From Candidatus Lindowbacteria bacterium RIFCSPLOWO2_12_FULL_62_27 (GTDB lineage Bacteria > Lindowbacteria > 2-12-FULL-62-27), in NCBI GenBank assembly GCA_001784175.1, contig MFPR01000033.1:573-64572 (forward strand): a stretch of DNA of 64,000 bases, in the 5' to 3' direction. The notes under the pieces are model-generated. The model was not told the DNA's origin, did not search any database, and was given only the letters and a program-made list of their open reading frames with translations. Both the position numbers and the translations under genes were made by a program. Below are positions 8,323-18,064 of the stretch, piece by piece (the first letter of the stretch is position 1; each line of letters starts with the position of its first letter).

Positions 8323-11300
8323 TTCTCTCGGACCTTTCGATCAAGAAACCCGTCTTCGCCTGGATGATCATGCTGTCCCTCCTCCTCTTCGGCGGCATCG
8401 CGTTTCACCGTCTCGGCGTTTCGCAGAATCCCGACGTCGACTCGCCCGTCGTCAACGTCCGGCTGTCCTGGGAAGGCGCGGGCCCGGAGGTGATGGAGAG
8501 CGAAGTGGTCGATCCCGTCGAGGAGTCGATGATGACGGTCGAGGGAATCAAGAAGGTCAGGTCGACCAGCCGGTTCGGTTCCGCCAACATCACGGCGGAA
8601 TTCGAGTTGTCCAAAGACATCGACGTCGCGGTTCAAGAAGTTCAGACGAAACTCGCGCAGGCCCGGCGCAATCTCCCGGCCGAGATGGATCCGGCCGTCA
8701 TCCAGAAGGTGAACCCCGAGGATGAGCCGATCATGTGGATCGGCGTCTCGGGAACGCGCCCGCAGAGGGAAATCGCCGCGTACGTGCGGGACCACATCAT
8801 CGACCGGTTCCAGACGATTCCGGGCGCCGGGGAAGTCACGATGGGCGGCTACACGGATCCGAATCTTCGCGTCTGGCTCAATCTCGAAAAAATGAACGAC
8901 CTCCAGATCACCGTGGATGACATCCTCTCGGCGATCCAGGCCCAGCACTCCGAGATGCCGGCCGGCGTGCTTCAGTCCGAGCGGGAGGAACAGAACGTCC
9001 GCGTGATGGGCGAGGCGGCGACGGCGGAGGAATTCCGGCGCATCACGATTCCGCAGAGAGTCGGGCAGGGAATCCTCTGGCGGACGATCCGGTTGGGCGA
9101 CATCGCCGACATCGAGGAGGGCCTGGCCGATGTCCGGCGCATTTCGCGCGTCAACGGCGAACCGTCCATCGGGCTTGGCATCCGAAAACAGCGCGGGGCC
9201 AACGCGGTGGACGTTGCGCGCCGGGCCAAGGCCGAGATCGAGGAGATCCGCGCGGAACAACCGGAGGGAATCAAAATCGGCGTCAATTTCGACAGCACCC
9301 GTTTTATCGAGGACAACATCCGCGAACTGATGACCACCCTCATCATGGCCGTCCTCTTCACATCGGTCGTCTGCTGGCTGTTTCTCGGATCGTGGACGTC
9401 CACCTTGAACGTGATCCTCGCGATTCCGACCGCGCTCGGCGGGACATTCATGGTCATCTACTTTCTGGGATTCACGCTCAACACCATCACCCTGATGGCG
9501 ATTTCGCTGGTGGTCGGAATCGTGGTGGACGACGCGATCGTCGTTCTGGAAAATATCGCGCGGCGGCGGGAGATGGGCGAATCCCGGATCCACGCGGCGG
9601 TCCACGGCGCGCGGGAAATCACCTTTTCGGTCATCGTCATCTCGAGCGCCGTCGCGGCGATTTTTCTGCCCGTGGCGTTCATGCGCGGTGTGGTCGGCAA
9701 GTTTTTCTACGAGTTCGGCGTCACCGTCACCGTGGCCGTCGCGTTTTCGCTGCTCGAAGCCATCACCCTCGCGCCGATGCGGTGCAGCCAGTTTCTCCAA
9801 GTCGGCCATGCATCACGCGTCGGCAGGGTGACGGACCGGCTCATGCGGTCTCTCACGGGCGCCTATCGGACCGCGCTCGACGCGGCGCTCCGGCACCGCT
9901 GGAAGGTCCTCGCGGGCGCGACGGCCGTTTTCGCGCTCTCGCTCGGCATTGCCGGAAAACTCCGGCAGGAGATGCTTCCGCCGCAGGACACCGGAACGTT
10001 CATCGTCCGGTTTCAGACGCCGCCCGGCTCATCGCTCGCGTTCACCAATGAGGTTTTTCGAAAGATCGAGGATTTTTTCAGCCGGCGTCCGGAAGTGGTG
10101 AAATATTTCGGCAATGTCGGCGGATTTCAAGGCGGCGAGGTCAACAGCGGCAGGATTTTCGTCACGATGCAGCCGTTGAAGGAGCGGCCCCTCGCTCCCG
10201 GCAAGAACCGGCCGATCACCCAGCAGGAATTTCAGACGATCGTCCGCAAGGGTCTCAAGGACATTCCGGGCCTTCACCGCGTGGCGCTTCAGGACCGCTC
10301 GCAGACCGTCGGCAATATCGGCGGCGGCCGGTCCTATCCCGTCGAAATCGCCGTGTACGGGCCCGACTGGGACAGCCTCGGCGCCTACTCGGAGCGGATT
10401 CGCGGCCGGCTCATGGAATCGGGCGCGGCGGTCGATGTCGACGTGAGCTACCAGGTCGGCGTGCCGGAAGTGAGGATCATTCCGGACCGGGAGGCGGCGG
10501 CGGCCCGGGGAGTGACGGTTGCGGCGATCGCGCGAACGATCAACGCGACGGTGGGCGGGATCCGCGCCGGAAAATATACGAAAGGCGGCCGGAGATATGA
10601 CATCCGCGTCAGCCTGACCGACGCGAACCGGACCGGCGAAGCCGACATTTCGAAGCTCTGGGTGCGCAACGTCCGCGGCGAGATGGTCCGGCTGGCGGAC
10701 GTCACCCGGATTCTGGCGAAGCCGACGCTTCTGTCGGTCCAGCGCGAGGACCGCGAGCGGTCGGTGACCGTTTTCGGCAACGTCACGCCGGGCAGATCCC
10801 AGTCCGAGGCGGTGTCGGCCGCCCTGCGGATCGCGAAGGAAATTCTGCCGGACGGTTATCACGCCACGCCCACCGGCAGCGCGGAGCAGATGCGCGAAAC
10901 GTTTCTCGAACTCATCTTCGCCCTCGTCCTCGGCGTCGCCATCGCCTATATGATTCTCGGCGCGCAGTTCAACAGCTTCGTCCATCCCTTCACGATCCTG
11001 CTCGCACTGCCCTTCAGCCTCTCCGGCGCCCTGGCCGCGCTCTGGGCATGGGGACATTCCATCAACATGATGAGCATGATCGGAATTCTTCTTCTGATGG
11101 GCATCGTCAAGAAAAATGCGATCCTGCTGGTGGACTTCACAAACGCCCGGCGCGAGGCCGGCCTGCCCAAACGCGACGCGATTCTGGAGGCCTGCCCTCT
11201 GCGCCTTCGCCCGATCTTGATGACCTCCTTCGCGATCATCGCCGGCGCGCTTCCCAGCGCCATCGCGCTGGGCGCCGGAGCGGAACTTCGCGCCCCCATG

Positions 11301-11465
11301 GCCACCGTCGTCATCGGCGGCACACTCGTGTCGACCTTGATGACCCTCTTCGTCGTCCCCTGCGCCTACAGCCTCCTCGCGCGCCTCGAGTCCAGACGCA
11401 AGGACGCGCGTCTGGCCGAAGTCAACGAGGCTCTGGCCGCCCCGGACTCTCGTCAAGAATCATAA
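8319..11465 (+). CDS. RND efflux pump, AcrB/HAE1-like inner-membrane transporter
   Basis: 1048 residues, the standard RND length, starting with the family opening LSDLSIKKPVFAWM. The proton-relay residues are intact: the DD pair in GIVVDDAIVVLEN (TM4) and the lysine in GIVKKNAILL (TM10). Two large periplasmic loops follow TM1 and TM7. It probably exports hydrophobic compounds or drugs through the TolC protein encoded just upstream. The missing piece is a membrane-fusion (HlyD/AcrA-like) protein. The next gene overlaps the TAA stop by one base. Confidence 0.92.
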   Translation: MILSDLSIKKPVFAWMIMLSLLLFGGIAFHRLGVSQNPDVDSPVVNVRLSWEGAGPEVMESEVVDPVEESMMTVEGIKKVRSTSRFGSANITAEFELSKDIDVAVQEVQTKLAQARRNLPAEMDPAVIQKVNPEDEPIMWIGVSGTRPQREIAAYVRDHIIDRFQTIPGAGEVTMGGYTDPNLRVWLNLEKMNDLQITVDDILSAIQAQHSEMPAGVLQSEREEQNVRVMGEAATAEEFRRITIPQRVGQGILWRTIRLGDIADIEEGLADVRRISRVNGEPSIGLGIRKQRGANAVDVARRAKAEIEEIRAEQPEGIKIGVNFDSTRFIEDNIRELMTTLIMAVLFTSVVCWLFLGSWTSTLNVILAIPTALGGTFMVIYFLGFTLNTITLMAISLVVGIVVDDAIVVLENIARRREMGESRIHAAVHGAREITFSVIVISSAVAAIFLPVAFMRGVVGKFFYEFGVTVTVAVAFSLLEAITLAPMRCSQFLQVGHASRVGRVTDRLMRSLTGAYRTALDAALRHRWKVLAGATAVFALSLGIAGKLRQEMLPPQDTGTFIVRFQTPPGSSLAFTNEVFRKIEDFFSRRPEVVKYFGNVGGFQGGEVNSGRIFVTMQPLKERPLAPGKNRPITQQEFQTIVRKGLKDIPGLHRVALQDRSQTVGNIGGGRSYPVEIAVYGPDWDSLGAYSERIRGRLMESGAAVDVDVSYQVGVPEVRIIPDREAAAARGVTVAAIARTINATVGGIRAGKYTKGGRRYDIRVSLTDANRTGEADISKLWVRNVRGEMVRLADVTRILAKPTLLSVQREDRERSVTVFGNVTPGRSQSEAVSAALRIAKEILPDGYHATPTGSAEQMRETFLELIFALVLGVAIAYMILGAQFNSFVHPFTILLALPFSLSGALAALWAWGHSINMMSMIGILLLMGIVKKNAILLVDFTNARREAGLPKRDAILEACPLRLRPILMTSFAIIAGALPSAIALGAGAELRAPMATVVIGGTLVSTLMTLFVVPCAYSLLARLESRRKDARLAEVNEALAAPDSRQES

Positions 11466-13150
11466 TGCACGGACTTCTGCAGGATCTTGGCATTACCATT
11501 ATCATCGCCACCTTGGTCAATCTGTTAACGCACCGGCTCAAACAGCCCAGCATTCTCGGATATTTGGCGGTCGGAATCATCATTGGGCCCAACATCGGAC
11601 CCCAGTTGATTTCCGACGCGGCACACATAGATATCATTTCTGAAATCGGATTGATCCTGCTGCTGTTCATCATCGGACTCGAAATGGATATCCCCAAACT
11701 GATGAAGAGCGGCAAGGAGCTGGTCGTTGCGGGAGTGGGTCAGTTTCTGCTCAGCGTGGTTTACGGCGTGGTCTTCTTCAGTCTCATGGGGTACGCGCTC
11801 CAAAGCAGAAAACTCGACGCGCTCTATCTCGCAATTTTTTGCGGACTGAGCAGCACGGCCATTGTGGTCAAACTTCTCTACGACAAATTCGAGCTGGACA
11901 CGCTGTCGGGGCGGATCACTTTGGGCGTACTTATTTTTCAGGATATTTGGGCCATCCTCATTATTTCGTTTCAACCACACTTTCATCACCCCCAAGCGTC
12001 TATTTTCGCCCTGACCATCCTGAAAACCGCCGCGCTTCTGGCAACGGGATTCTTCTTCGGTAAATACATCCTGTCCCGTCTGTACGCGGCGATCTGCAAG
12101 GAGCCGGAGCTGGTCGTGATCGTGTCGATCGGCTGGTGCGCCTTGATGGCGGTTCTGGCGGGATTTCTGGGGCTTTCCAAGGAGATGGGCGCGCTGGTGG
12201 CCGGTCTTTCGGTCTCGACGTTTCCGTACAGCATCCATGTCACTGCCAAAATCGGGCCGCTCAGGGACTTTTTCCTGACGCTGTTTTTTATTTCGCTGGG
12301 CATGAGCATTCCGATGCTCGAGGTCAGTATGCTGAAAGCGGCGGGGGTGCTGGTCGTTTTTGTGTACCTTTCCCGGTTCCTGTCGGTCTATCCGCTTCTT
12401 GCGCTCTGCGGCTCCGGCCGCCGGACCGCTTTTTTATCGAGCTTGAATTTGAGCCAGATCAGCGAATTTTCTCTGGTGATCGCCACGCTGGCCATCAGCC
12501 ACAAGCACATCGACCCGGAGACGATGTCGACCGTTCTCTACGCCATGGCCCTGACATCGATCCTCACGTCCTATCAGATCAAATACAGTCAGAATCTGTT
12601 CCTTCTGTTCGACCGGACGATGAATCGTCTCGGGGTTCGGGGCCGCGAGGCGAAACTCGAAGAGGAAGTGACGAAGGGCGAGGCGTATCCGATTGTGGTT
12701 CTGGGCTACCACCGGGGAGCGCGCGCGTTTACGGACGCGATCGCCCGGGAGCAGCCGGAACTTCTGAAAAAAATATTGGTGGTCGACTTTAATCTGGAAA
12801 TCCTGAAGGAGCTTCAGGGACAGGGCATTCACGGCATGTTCGGCGACGTCAGCAGCCTCGACACGCTCATGCACGCGCACATCGACAAGGCCGGGCTGAT
12901 TCTATCGACCATCCCGGATCTTCTGCTGAAGGGAACCGATAACGTCAAGCTTGTCCGCATGTGCCGGAGAGTCGCGCCGGAGGCCGCCATCGTGGCGACG
13001 GCCGACTTCAAGGACCAGATTCCGGCGCTGAAAGAGGCGGGAGCGACGCAGGTCCTCCTGCCCTATTCACTGGCCGGCGAGCAACTGGCCGGCTTTGTCA
13101 TGGATCGCCTGCCGGCCCTGGATATCGAATCTACTCCCACACCGCCCTGA
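11465..13150 (+). CDS. Kef-type cation/proton antiporter with RCK (TrkA-N) domain
   Basis: 561 residues from ATG 11465, which shares a base with the RND stop (TAATG). A CPA2 membrane domain of about 12 helices (residues 1-385) is followed by an RCK/TrkA-N Rossmann domain (about 415-540) with [16 protein letters not shown]. The full GxGxxG is not present, so nucleotide affinity may differ from KefB/C. It likely exchanges K+ or Na+ for H+. A longer in-frame extension upstream to 11048 is a shadow of the RND gene and was not used. The 3' end overlaps the convergent msr gene by 20 bp. Confidence 0.85.
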   Translation: MHGLLQDLGITIIIATLVNLLTHRLKQPSILGYLAVGIIIGPNIGPQLISDAAHIDIISEIGLILLLFIIGLEMDIPKLMKSGKELVVAGVGQFLLSVVYGVVFFSLMGYALQSRKLDALYLAIFCGLSSTAIVVKLLYDKFELDTLSGRITLGVLIFQDIWAILIISFQPHFHHPQASIFALTILKTAALLATGFFFGKYILSRLYAAICKEPELVVIVSIGWCALMAVLAGFLGLSKEMGALVAGLSVSTFPYSIHVTAKIGPLRDFFLTLFFISLGMSIPMLEVSMLKAAGVLVVFVYLSRFLSVYPLLALCGSGRRTAFLSSLNLSQISEFSLVIATLAISHKHIDPETMSTVLYAMALTSILTSYQIKYSQNLFLLFDRTMNRLGVRGREAKLEEEVTKGEAYPIVVLGYHRGARAFTDAIAREQPELLKKILVVDFNLEILKELQGQGIHGMFGDVSSLDTLMHAHIDKAGLILSTIPDLLLKGTDNVKLVRMCRRVAPEAAIVATADFKDQIPALKEAGATQVLLPYSLAGEQLAGFVMDRLPALDIESTPTPP

Positions 13151-14198
13151 GACGCGCGTCGCGGCCGCAGCCGAAGCGGTAGTATTTGTATCGGAGCGGA
13201 TTTTTCAGATAGTAGTCCTGGTGGTATTCCTCCGCCGGATAAAACGGGACGGCGGCGCGGATCGGCGTCACGATCCGGCCCTTCTCTTTGAGGCGCGACC
13301 TCACCGATTCCAGCGATTGCTCCGCCTGCTTCTTCTGTTCATCGTCCAGGTAATAAACGGCGCTCGTGTATTGATCGCCCTTGTCGCAGAACTGGCCGCG
13401 CTCGTCCAGAGGATCCACGTTGCGCCAGAAGACCGACAGGAGGTCCGCGTACTTGATCTTCGTCGGATCATACACGACTTCGATGGCCTCCACGTGGCCC
13501 GTGCCGCCCTCGCAGACATCCTCGTAGGTCGGGTTGGCCGCGCGGCCGCCCGTGTAGCCCACCTGGGTCAAGAGAACGCCCCGGTCCTTGAGCGCGTCGA
13601 ACGGCGGCTGCATGCACCAGAAACATCCGCCGGCGAAAACCGCGCGCGCCGCCTTGCTTTTTTCGGGGGCGGCGCCAAACTGCCCTTCGTACTCCGCGTA
13701 GCCCTCCTTCGCCAGGTCCTCTCTTGGAATGAACCGCAGCGCCGCCGAATTGATGCAATACCGCAGGCCGGTGGGCGCCGGGCCGTCGTCAAACACGTGG
13801 CCGAGATGACTGCTCGCGTGCCGGCTCCGGACTTCGGTCCGTACCATGAAGAACGCCCGGTCCGTTTTCTCCGCGATGTTGTCCTTGACCAGCGGCCGCG
13901 TGAAACTCGGCCAGCCGGTCTTCGAATCGAACTTGTCCACGGAACTGAACAGCGGCTCGCCCGACACGACGTCGACGTAGATGCCGGCGCGATGCTCGTT
14001 CCAGTATTCGTTCTGAAAGGGCCGCTCCGTCCCCTCCTCCTGCGTGACTTCGTACTGAAGTTTCGTGAGTTTCTTTTTCAATTCCTCCTGCGTCGGCTTC
14101 TTGAAATCCCTCATGTCCCGTCCCTCCATTGGTGTCACGACGGCGAACCCAACCACCGCCGTCATCAGAATCACCGTGTATCTCATCCCATCACTCAT
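13131..14198 (-). CDS. msrAB: MsrB-MsrA fusion, methionine sulfoxide reductase, exported
   Basis: Start chosen at ATG 14198 (MSDGMRYT), with GGAGG 8 bases upstream; 355 residues. A hydrophobic N-terminal segment ([13 protein letters not shown]) suggests export to the periplasm or membrane anchoring. The MsrB domain (about 25-160) has the catalytic Cys in [11 protein letters not shown] and lacks the CxxC zinc pairs. The MsrA domain (about 170-330) has the GCFWC active site. It repairs both diastereomers of methionine sulfoxide. The order B-A is the reverse of the A-B arrangement of many fusions. It converges on the Kef gene. Confidence 0.92.
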   Translation of the reverse strand: MSDGMRYTVILMTAVVGFAVVTPMEGRDMRDFKKPTQEELKKKLTKLQYEVTQEEGTERPFQNEYWNEHRAGIYVDVVSGEPLFSSVDKFDSKTGWPSFTRPLVKDNIAEKTDRAFFMVRTEVRSRHASSHLGHVFDDGPAPTGLRYCINSAALRFIPREDLAKEGYAEYEGQFGAAPEKSKAARAVFAGGCFWCMQPPFDALKDRGVLLTQVGYTGGRAANPTYEDVCEGGTGHVEAIEVVYDPTKIKYADLLSVFWRNVDPLDERGQFCDKGDQYTSAVYYLDDEQKKQAEQSLESVRSRLKEKGRIVTPIRAAVPFYPAEEYHQDYYLKNPLRYKYYRFGCGRDARLRAVWE

Positions 14199-15780
14199 CC
14201 CGCCTGCCTCCAAAGGTTATCAGGAATTCAGACCCGCCGCCCGATCGGGGCTGGACCCAGGCACGGCCGCCGTGCCGCTCCGCCGCCTGCCGGACAATCG
14301 CAAGCCCCGCGCCGGTGCCTTCGACGCTGCGGCCCACGCCGCGCTCGAACAACTGAAAAATCCGTTCGGATATTTCCGGCGCGACGCCGGGACCGCGATC
14401 CTGCACCGAAAAGCCCGCGCCCTCCGGACCCCTGTAGCCGGCGATTTCGATCTCCGGCGACTGACCGTCGCGCACGAACTTGAGCGCGTTCGACAGCAGA
14501 TTGTACACGGCCTCGACCGCCGTCGTCCGGTCCACCTCCAGAACGGGCAGAGACGCGTGAACGCGAATCCGCGCGCGACGTTCCCGGATCCGGCTCTCCA
14601 GCCGGTCCATGGCGTCCTGGACAATTTCACGCCCCGGCACTTTCTCTTTTACCATCTCTTTCCGCTTCACGCGCGACAAAAGAAGGATGTCCTCCAGAAG
14701 CTGCCGCATCCGCCCGGAGGCCTTGACGACGCGGCTGAGATAATCGCGGCCTTTTTCGCCTAGGTCCTTTTCGTACCGGTCCGTCAGCCTCATCGAAAAA
14801 GTGTCGATAGACCTGAGCGGCTCTCTCAAATCGTGGGCGATGACGTCCAGCATCATGCCGAGGTCGCGGTTGGCGAATTCGAGATCCTTGGCGTATTCGC
14901 GGCTCAGGCGCTCGGTCCGCACCCGTTCCGAAACGGCCGCCGCCAAAATCAGGGCCGTCACCGCCACGACCGCGACATATATTTGTAGAAGCGCGAGGCT
15001 CGCGGCGAGCGTATCGACGCGAAACGGGCCATGCCCGCCGGCGGTGCCCCAGATGGCGATACTCGCGGCGAGAAACGTCGACGCGGCGGACGCGGCGGGG
15101 CCCATGCGCAGGGCGATCCAGATGGAAAAGGGAAAGATCAAATAAGGCAACGCGTAATTTTTCGGGATGCGCGCGACCACGTCGCCAAAGAGCGCGAGGC
15201 TCACGATCGCCATCATCCCCATCGCGACCGCCGCTTCCACGCACCGGCGCGGTTTGTACCGCAAGCCCCGCCAGCCGCTCAGCGTCAACAGGACCGGGGC
15301 CATGACGAGATTGCCGAGAATGTCGCCCAGCCACCACGCCTGCCATGTGGAACGGACCGCGGGTCCCGCGACAAGCCCGCCCAACCACAGGCTCCCCACG
15401 CCCAGCGTCGCGCTCACGAGCGTGCTGATCAGGGCCGCCAGAACAATCAGGCCCAGCGCGTCCTTCACCCGGTCCAGGGCCGGCCTAAAATCGGCGAACC
15501 GCCGGAGCAGATAAACCCCGAGCACCGCTTCGAGCGTGTTCCCCGCGGCGATCCCGCAGGCGCTGAAGAAAGGAGCGCCGGTGTGGAAGTTGATCGAAAA
15601 CGCGCCGATCGCGATCCCGGGCCACAGCCGGCCGCCGAACAGCATGAGCGCCGCAAGGGAGATGCCGGTGGGCGGCCACACCAGGGTGGCGAACCCGCTG
15701 ACGGCGTCCATCCCCAGCCCGAACTTGGCCGTCACAAAATAAACGCCGGCCAGGACAACAACCTGCATGAGATGCTTCAT
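14191..15780 (-). CDS. MASE1-domain sensor histidine kinase
   Basis: 529 residues. The N-terminal half has about eight membrane helices of MASE1 type (opening [20 protein letters not shown], with [11 protein letters not shown]). A coiled-coil linker follows, then HisKA with the phospho-acceptor in [15 protein letters not shown], and HATPase_c with the N box [15 protein letters not shown] and GTGAGLAIV. It should autophosphorylate and pass phosphate to a response regulator, but none is encoded in this window. Its end overlaps the start of the msr gene by 8 bp on the same strand, so the two may be co-expressed. Confidence 0.88.
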   Translation of the reverse strand: MKHLMQVVVLAGVYFVTAKFGLGMDAVSGFATLVWPPTGISLAALMLFGGRLWPGIAIGAFSINFHTGAPFFSACGIAAGNTLEAVLGVYLLRRFADFRPALDRVKDALGLIVLAALISTLVSATLGVGSLWLGGLVAGPAVRSTWQAWWLGDILGNLVMAPVLLTLSGWRGLRYKPRRCVEAAVAMGMMAIVSLALFGDVVARIPKNYALPYLIFPFSIWIALRMGPAASAASTFLAASIAIWGTAGGHGPFRVDTLAASLALLQIYVAVVAVTALILAAAVSERVRTERLSREYAKDLEFANRDLGMMLDVIAHDLREPLRSIDTFSMRLTDRYEKDLGEKGRDYLSRVVKASGRMRQLLEDILLLSRVKRKEMVKEKVPGREIVQDAMDRLESRIRERRARIRVHASLPVLEVDRTTAVEAVYNLLSNALKFVRDGQSPEIEIAGYRGPEGAGFSVQDRGPGVAPEISERIFQLFERGVGRSVEGTGAGLAIVRQAAERHGGRAWVQPRSGGGSEFLITFGGRRDE

Positions 15781-15802
15781 GTGGTTATTTCATTTTCCGA
15801 TC

Positions 15803-15831
15803 TTGCAAACCCCCTGTCAACCAGATTATCT
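15803..15831 (+). promoter_or_regulatory. Candidate sigma-70-type promoter for the dehydrogenase gene
   Basis: TTGCAA (15803-15808), a 17-bp spacer, then TTATCT (15826-15831), in the 91-bp gap between the divergent histidine kinase and dehydrogenase genes. It would give a leader of about 35 bases ahead of ATG 15872. Confidence 0.4.
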
Positions 15832-15871
15832 GACCCCCATGAGGGCAAGACGAACCCGCGGAGGTAAACGG

Positions 15872-16810
15872 ATGCGGCCCGTCATTCTCGTGACGGAGCC
15901 GGCCTATTTCAAAAGCGTGATGCGGCGGCTGTCCGCAATCGGCCGGGTCGTGCTCGGAAGCCCGGACCGCAGGGATCTCGAGCGCAGGATTCCCCGGTGC
16001 GATGTCGCGCTGATCCGCGTGGAAACGGCGCTGGACCGCGCGCTCATCGAACGGGCGCGGAGGCTCCGCCTGATCGCCAGCGCCACCACCGGGATCAATC
16101 ACATAGATGCCGACGCCGCCCGGCAACGGGGCGTGCGCATCCTCCACCTCCACGGCGCGCACACCCGGCCCACCGCCGAACACGCCTTCGCGCTCCTGCT
16201 CGCGCTCGCGCGGCGCATCCCGGCCGCCCACGAGTCGATGAGGGCGGGCCGATGGGACCGCGCGCGATGGATCGGCCGGCAACTGGCCGGAAAAAATATC
16301 GGAGTGATCGGCGTCGGAAGGATCGGCCGGACCGTCGCCCGGATGGCGCACGCGTTTGGCATGAATGTGCTGGCGTATGATCCGTATGTCCCGCGAACCG
16401 CGGCCCCGTTCGCCCGCTGGCGCCGAACGCTCGGCGATCTGCTCCGGCCGTCTCACGTGGTCACGCTGCACGCGGCGCTGACGGCGGAAACACGAGGAAT
16501 GATCGGCCGGCGGCAGTTCGATCAGATGCGGCCGGGCAGCCTCCTCGTCAACACGGCCCGCGGCCGGATCGTGGACGAGGCCGCGCTTCTTGCGGCCCTT
16601 CGCTCGGGCCGGATCGCGGGCGCGGCGATCGACGTGTTCTCAACCGAACCGCTGCCCCGATCGAGCCCCTTGAGGAGGTACGCGCGCCGGCGGGACAATC
16701 TGATCCTGACGCCGCACTTGGGCGCGTCGACCGCCGAAGCCGTTCAGGCGGCGGCGGTTGAAATGGCGGAGGGGATAGAGATGTTTCTGAAACGATCAGG
16801 TCTCGTCTGA
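15872..16810 (+). CDS. D-isomer-specific 2-hydroxyacid dehydrogenase
   Basis: 312 residues from ATG 15872, with GGAGG at 15860-15864. The NAD-binding motif is GVIGVGRIGRTVA. The catalytic Arg lies in NTARGRIVDE, the Glu in STEPLP and the His in LTPHLGAST, so the active site looks complete. This family reduces 2-keto acids or oxidises D-2-hydroxyacids (phosphoglycerate, lactate, glyoxylate and others). The substrate cannot be told from sequence. It is arginine-rich and lacks the C-terminal ACT domain of many SerA proteins. Its 3' end overlaps the convergent PAS-GAF gene by 15 bp. Confidence 0.88.
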   Translation: MRPVILVTEPAYFKSVMRRLSAIGRVVLGSPDRRDLERRIPRCDVALIRVETALDRALIERARRLRLIASATTGINHIDADAARQRGVRILHLHGAHTRPTAEHAFALLLALARRIPAAHESMRAGRWDRARWIGRQLAGKNIGVIGVGRIGRTVARMAHAFGMNVLAYDPYVPRTAAPFARWRRTLGDLLRPSHVVTLHAALTAETRGMIGRRQFDQMRPGSLLVNTARGRIVDEAALLAALRSGRIAGAAIDVFSTEPLPRSSPLRRYARRRDNLILTPHLGASTAEAVQAAAVEMAEGIEMFLKRSGLV

Positions 16811-18064
16811 AGGAATTTCAAACGTTACGCCCTCCAGGAGCTTCAGCCGCCGGGCGGTGTCAAAGATGGGCCGGATGGTGGTGAAAAAGTTTCCGTAGTC
16901 GCCGTCCCCTTTTCGGAGCCGGACTGGCGTCGTGACCGTGCCGTTTTCGGCGGCGCGCGCGGCGGTCTCGCCGATCTTCCGGCGAATCTCGGCCACATCG
17001 TCGGGATGGACCATCTCAAACCACGTGAACTCCAGCGGCCCCTGCTCCGGGTATCCCAGTTCCGCGCGGCCCTTCCGGGAAATCATCTGGAACCGGCCGT
17101 CGGGGAAAATCCGCCAGAGGTTGACCGGCGCATACTGGACGGTGTCCCACATTTCCTTTTCTTTTTCCTGTATCCGGACGTCCGCTTCCAGCCGCTCGAT
17201 CTCCATCGCCGCGCGCTTGGAAAACATCTGCAGCACACGGTAATCGTATTCCCCAAATCCGCCGCGGTTCGACCGAAGCACACAGATCACGCCCAGGACC
17301 TTTCCGGAAGAATGAATAATCGGGTAGCCCAGATAGCCGCGACATCCGTATTGCACCACGCACGGGTCCTGCCGCGTGCGCTCGTCGGCCGCCATGTCGG
17401 GAATCCCGAGGACGGCCCGGCTGTGAATCGGAATTGCACAGATGGCCTCCTCAAGCGGCTCGCCGCCCTGCGCCATCAGTTCCGCCGGCACGTTCGCGGC
17501 GTACGCGAACCGCAGGTACTCACCCTCCACCAGATTGATCATGACCCACGGCCGGCCCGGGAAATAGGTGGCGACGCGCGCGGGAAGCTGCCGGAGAATT
17601 TCCACCGGCGAGCCGCTCAGGCTCAGAAGTTCGATCGGTTCCGCCAGAATCCGCTCCATCCGGCTGACATCCCGGAACACCGCGAACCCGCCGATGATCT
17701 CATGCCGGTTGTTTTTCATGGCTGCGCAGTTCAGGCTCACCATCACCGGGTCTCCGCCTTTGCGCTTGATCCGCGCCTCCATGGTTCCCAACCACTGGCC
17801 GTTCTTGAGTACGGAATGGAGCGCGGCCTGGATGCGGGATCGATCATCCTCCGTAAACGTGTCCAGCACCGGCCGATGCAGAATCTCGGCGGACGAGTAA
17901 CCCGTCAGGTGCAGAAACGCGCGGTTCACATAGATCGCGCGCCCCTCCATATCCACCACGCGGATCGCGTCCGGCAGGATGTCGAAGGCTGGCCCGAGCT
18001 GGTCGAGCAGAAGCTTCAGTTCCTCGAGTTTGGTGGGCGCGGCTACTTCCACTTGATGGAACAT
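16796..18064 (-). CDS. PAS-GAF-PAS sensory protein without an output domain
   Basis: 422 residues: PAS (about 22-140, IRVVDMEGRAIYVNRAFLHL), GAF (about 150-300, with GYLGYPI and VLGVICVL), a short coiled coil, and a second PAS-like domain (about 310-420, ending in the HPDD motif). No kinase, GGDEF, EAL, HD or HTH domain follows, and the stop comes directly after the second PAS. It may pass a signal by protein contact, possibly to the MASE1 kinase nearby. Its start overlaps the redoxin gene by 22 bp, so the two are probably translated together and a redox input is plausible. Confidence 0.8.
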   Translation of the reverse strand: MFHQVEVAAPTKLEELKLLLDQLGPAFDILPDAIRVVDMEGRAIYVNRAFLHLTGYSSAEILHRPVLDTFTEDDRSRIQAALHSVLKNGQWLGTMEARIKRKGGDPVMVSLNCAAMKNNRHEIIGGFAVFRDVSRMERILAEPIELLSLSGSPVEILRQLPARVATYFPGRPWVMINLVEGEYLRFAYAANVPAELMAQGGEPLEEAICAIPIHSRAVLGIPDMAADERTRQDPCVVQYGCRGYLGYPIIHSSGKVLGVICVLRSNRGGFGEYDYRVLQMFSKRAAMEIERLEADVRIQEKEKEMWDTVQYAPVNLWRIFPDGRFQMISRKGRAELGYPEQGPLEFTWFEMVHPDDVAEIRRKIGETAARAAENGTVTTPVRLRKGDGDYGNFFTTIRPIFDTARRLKLLEGVTFEIPSDET

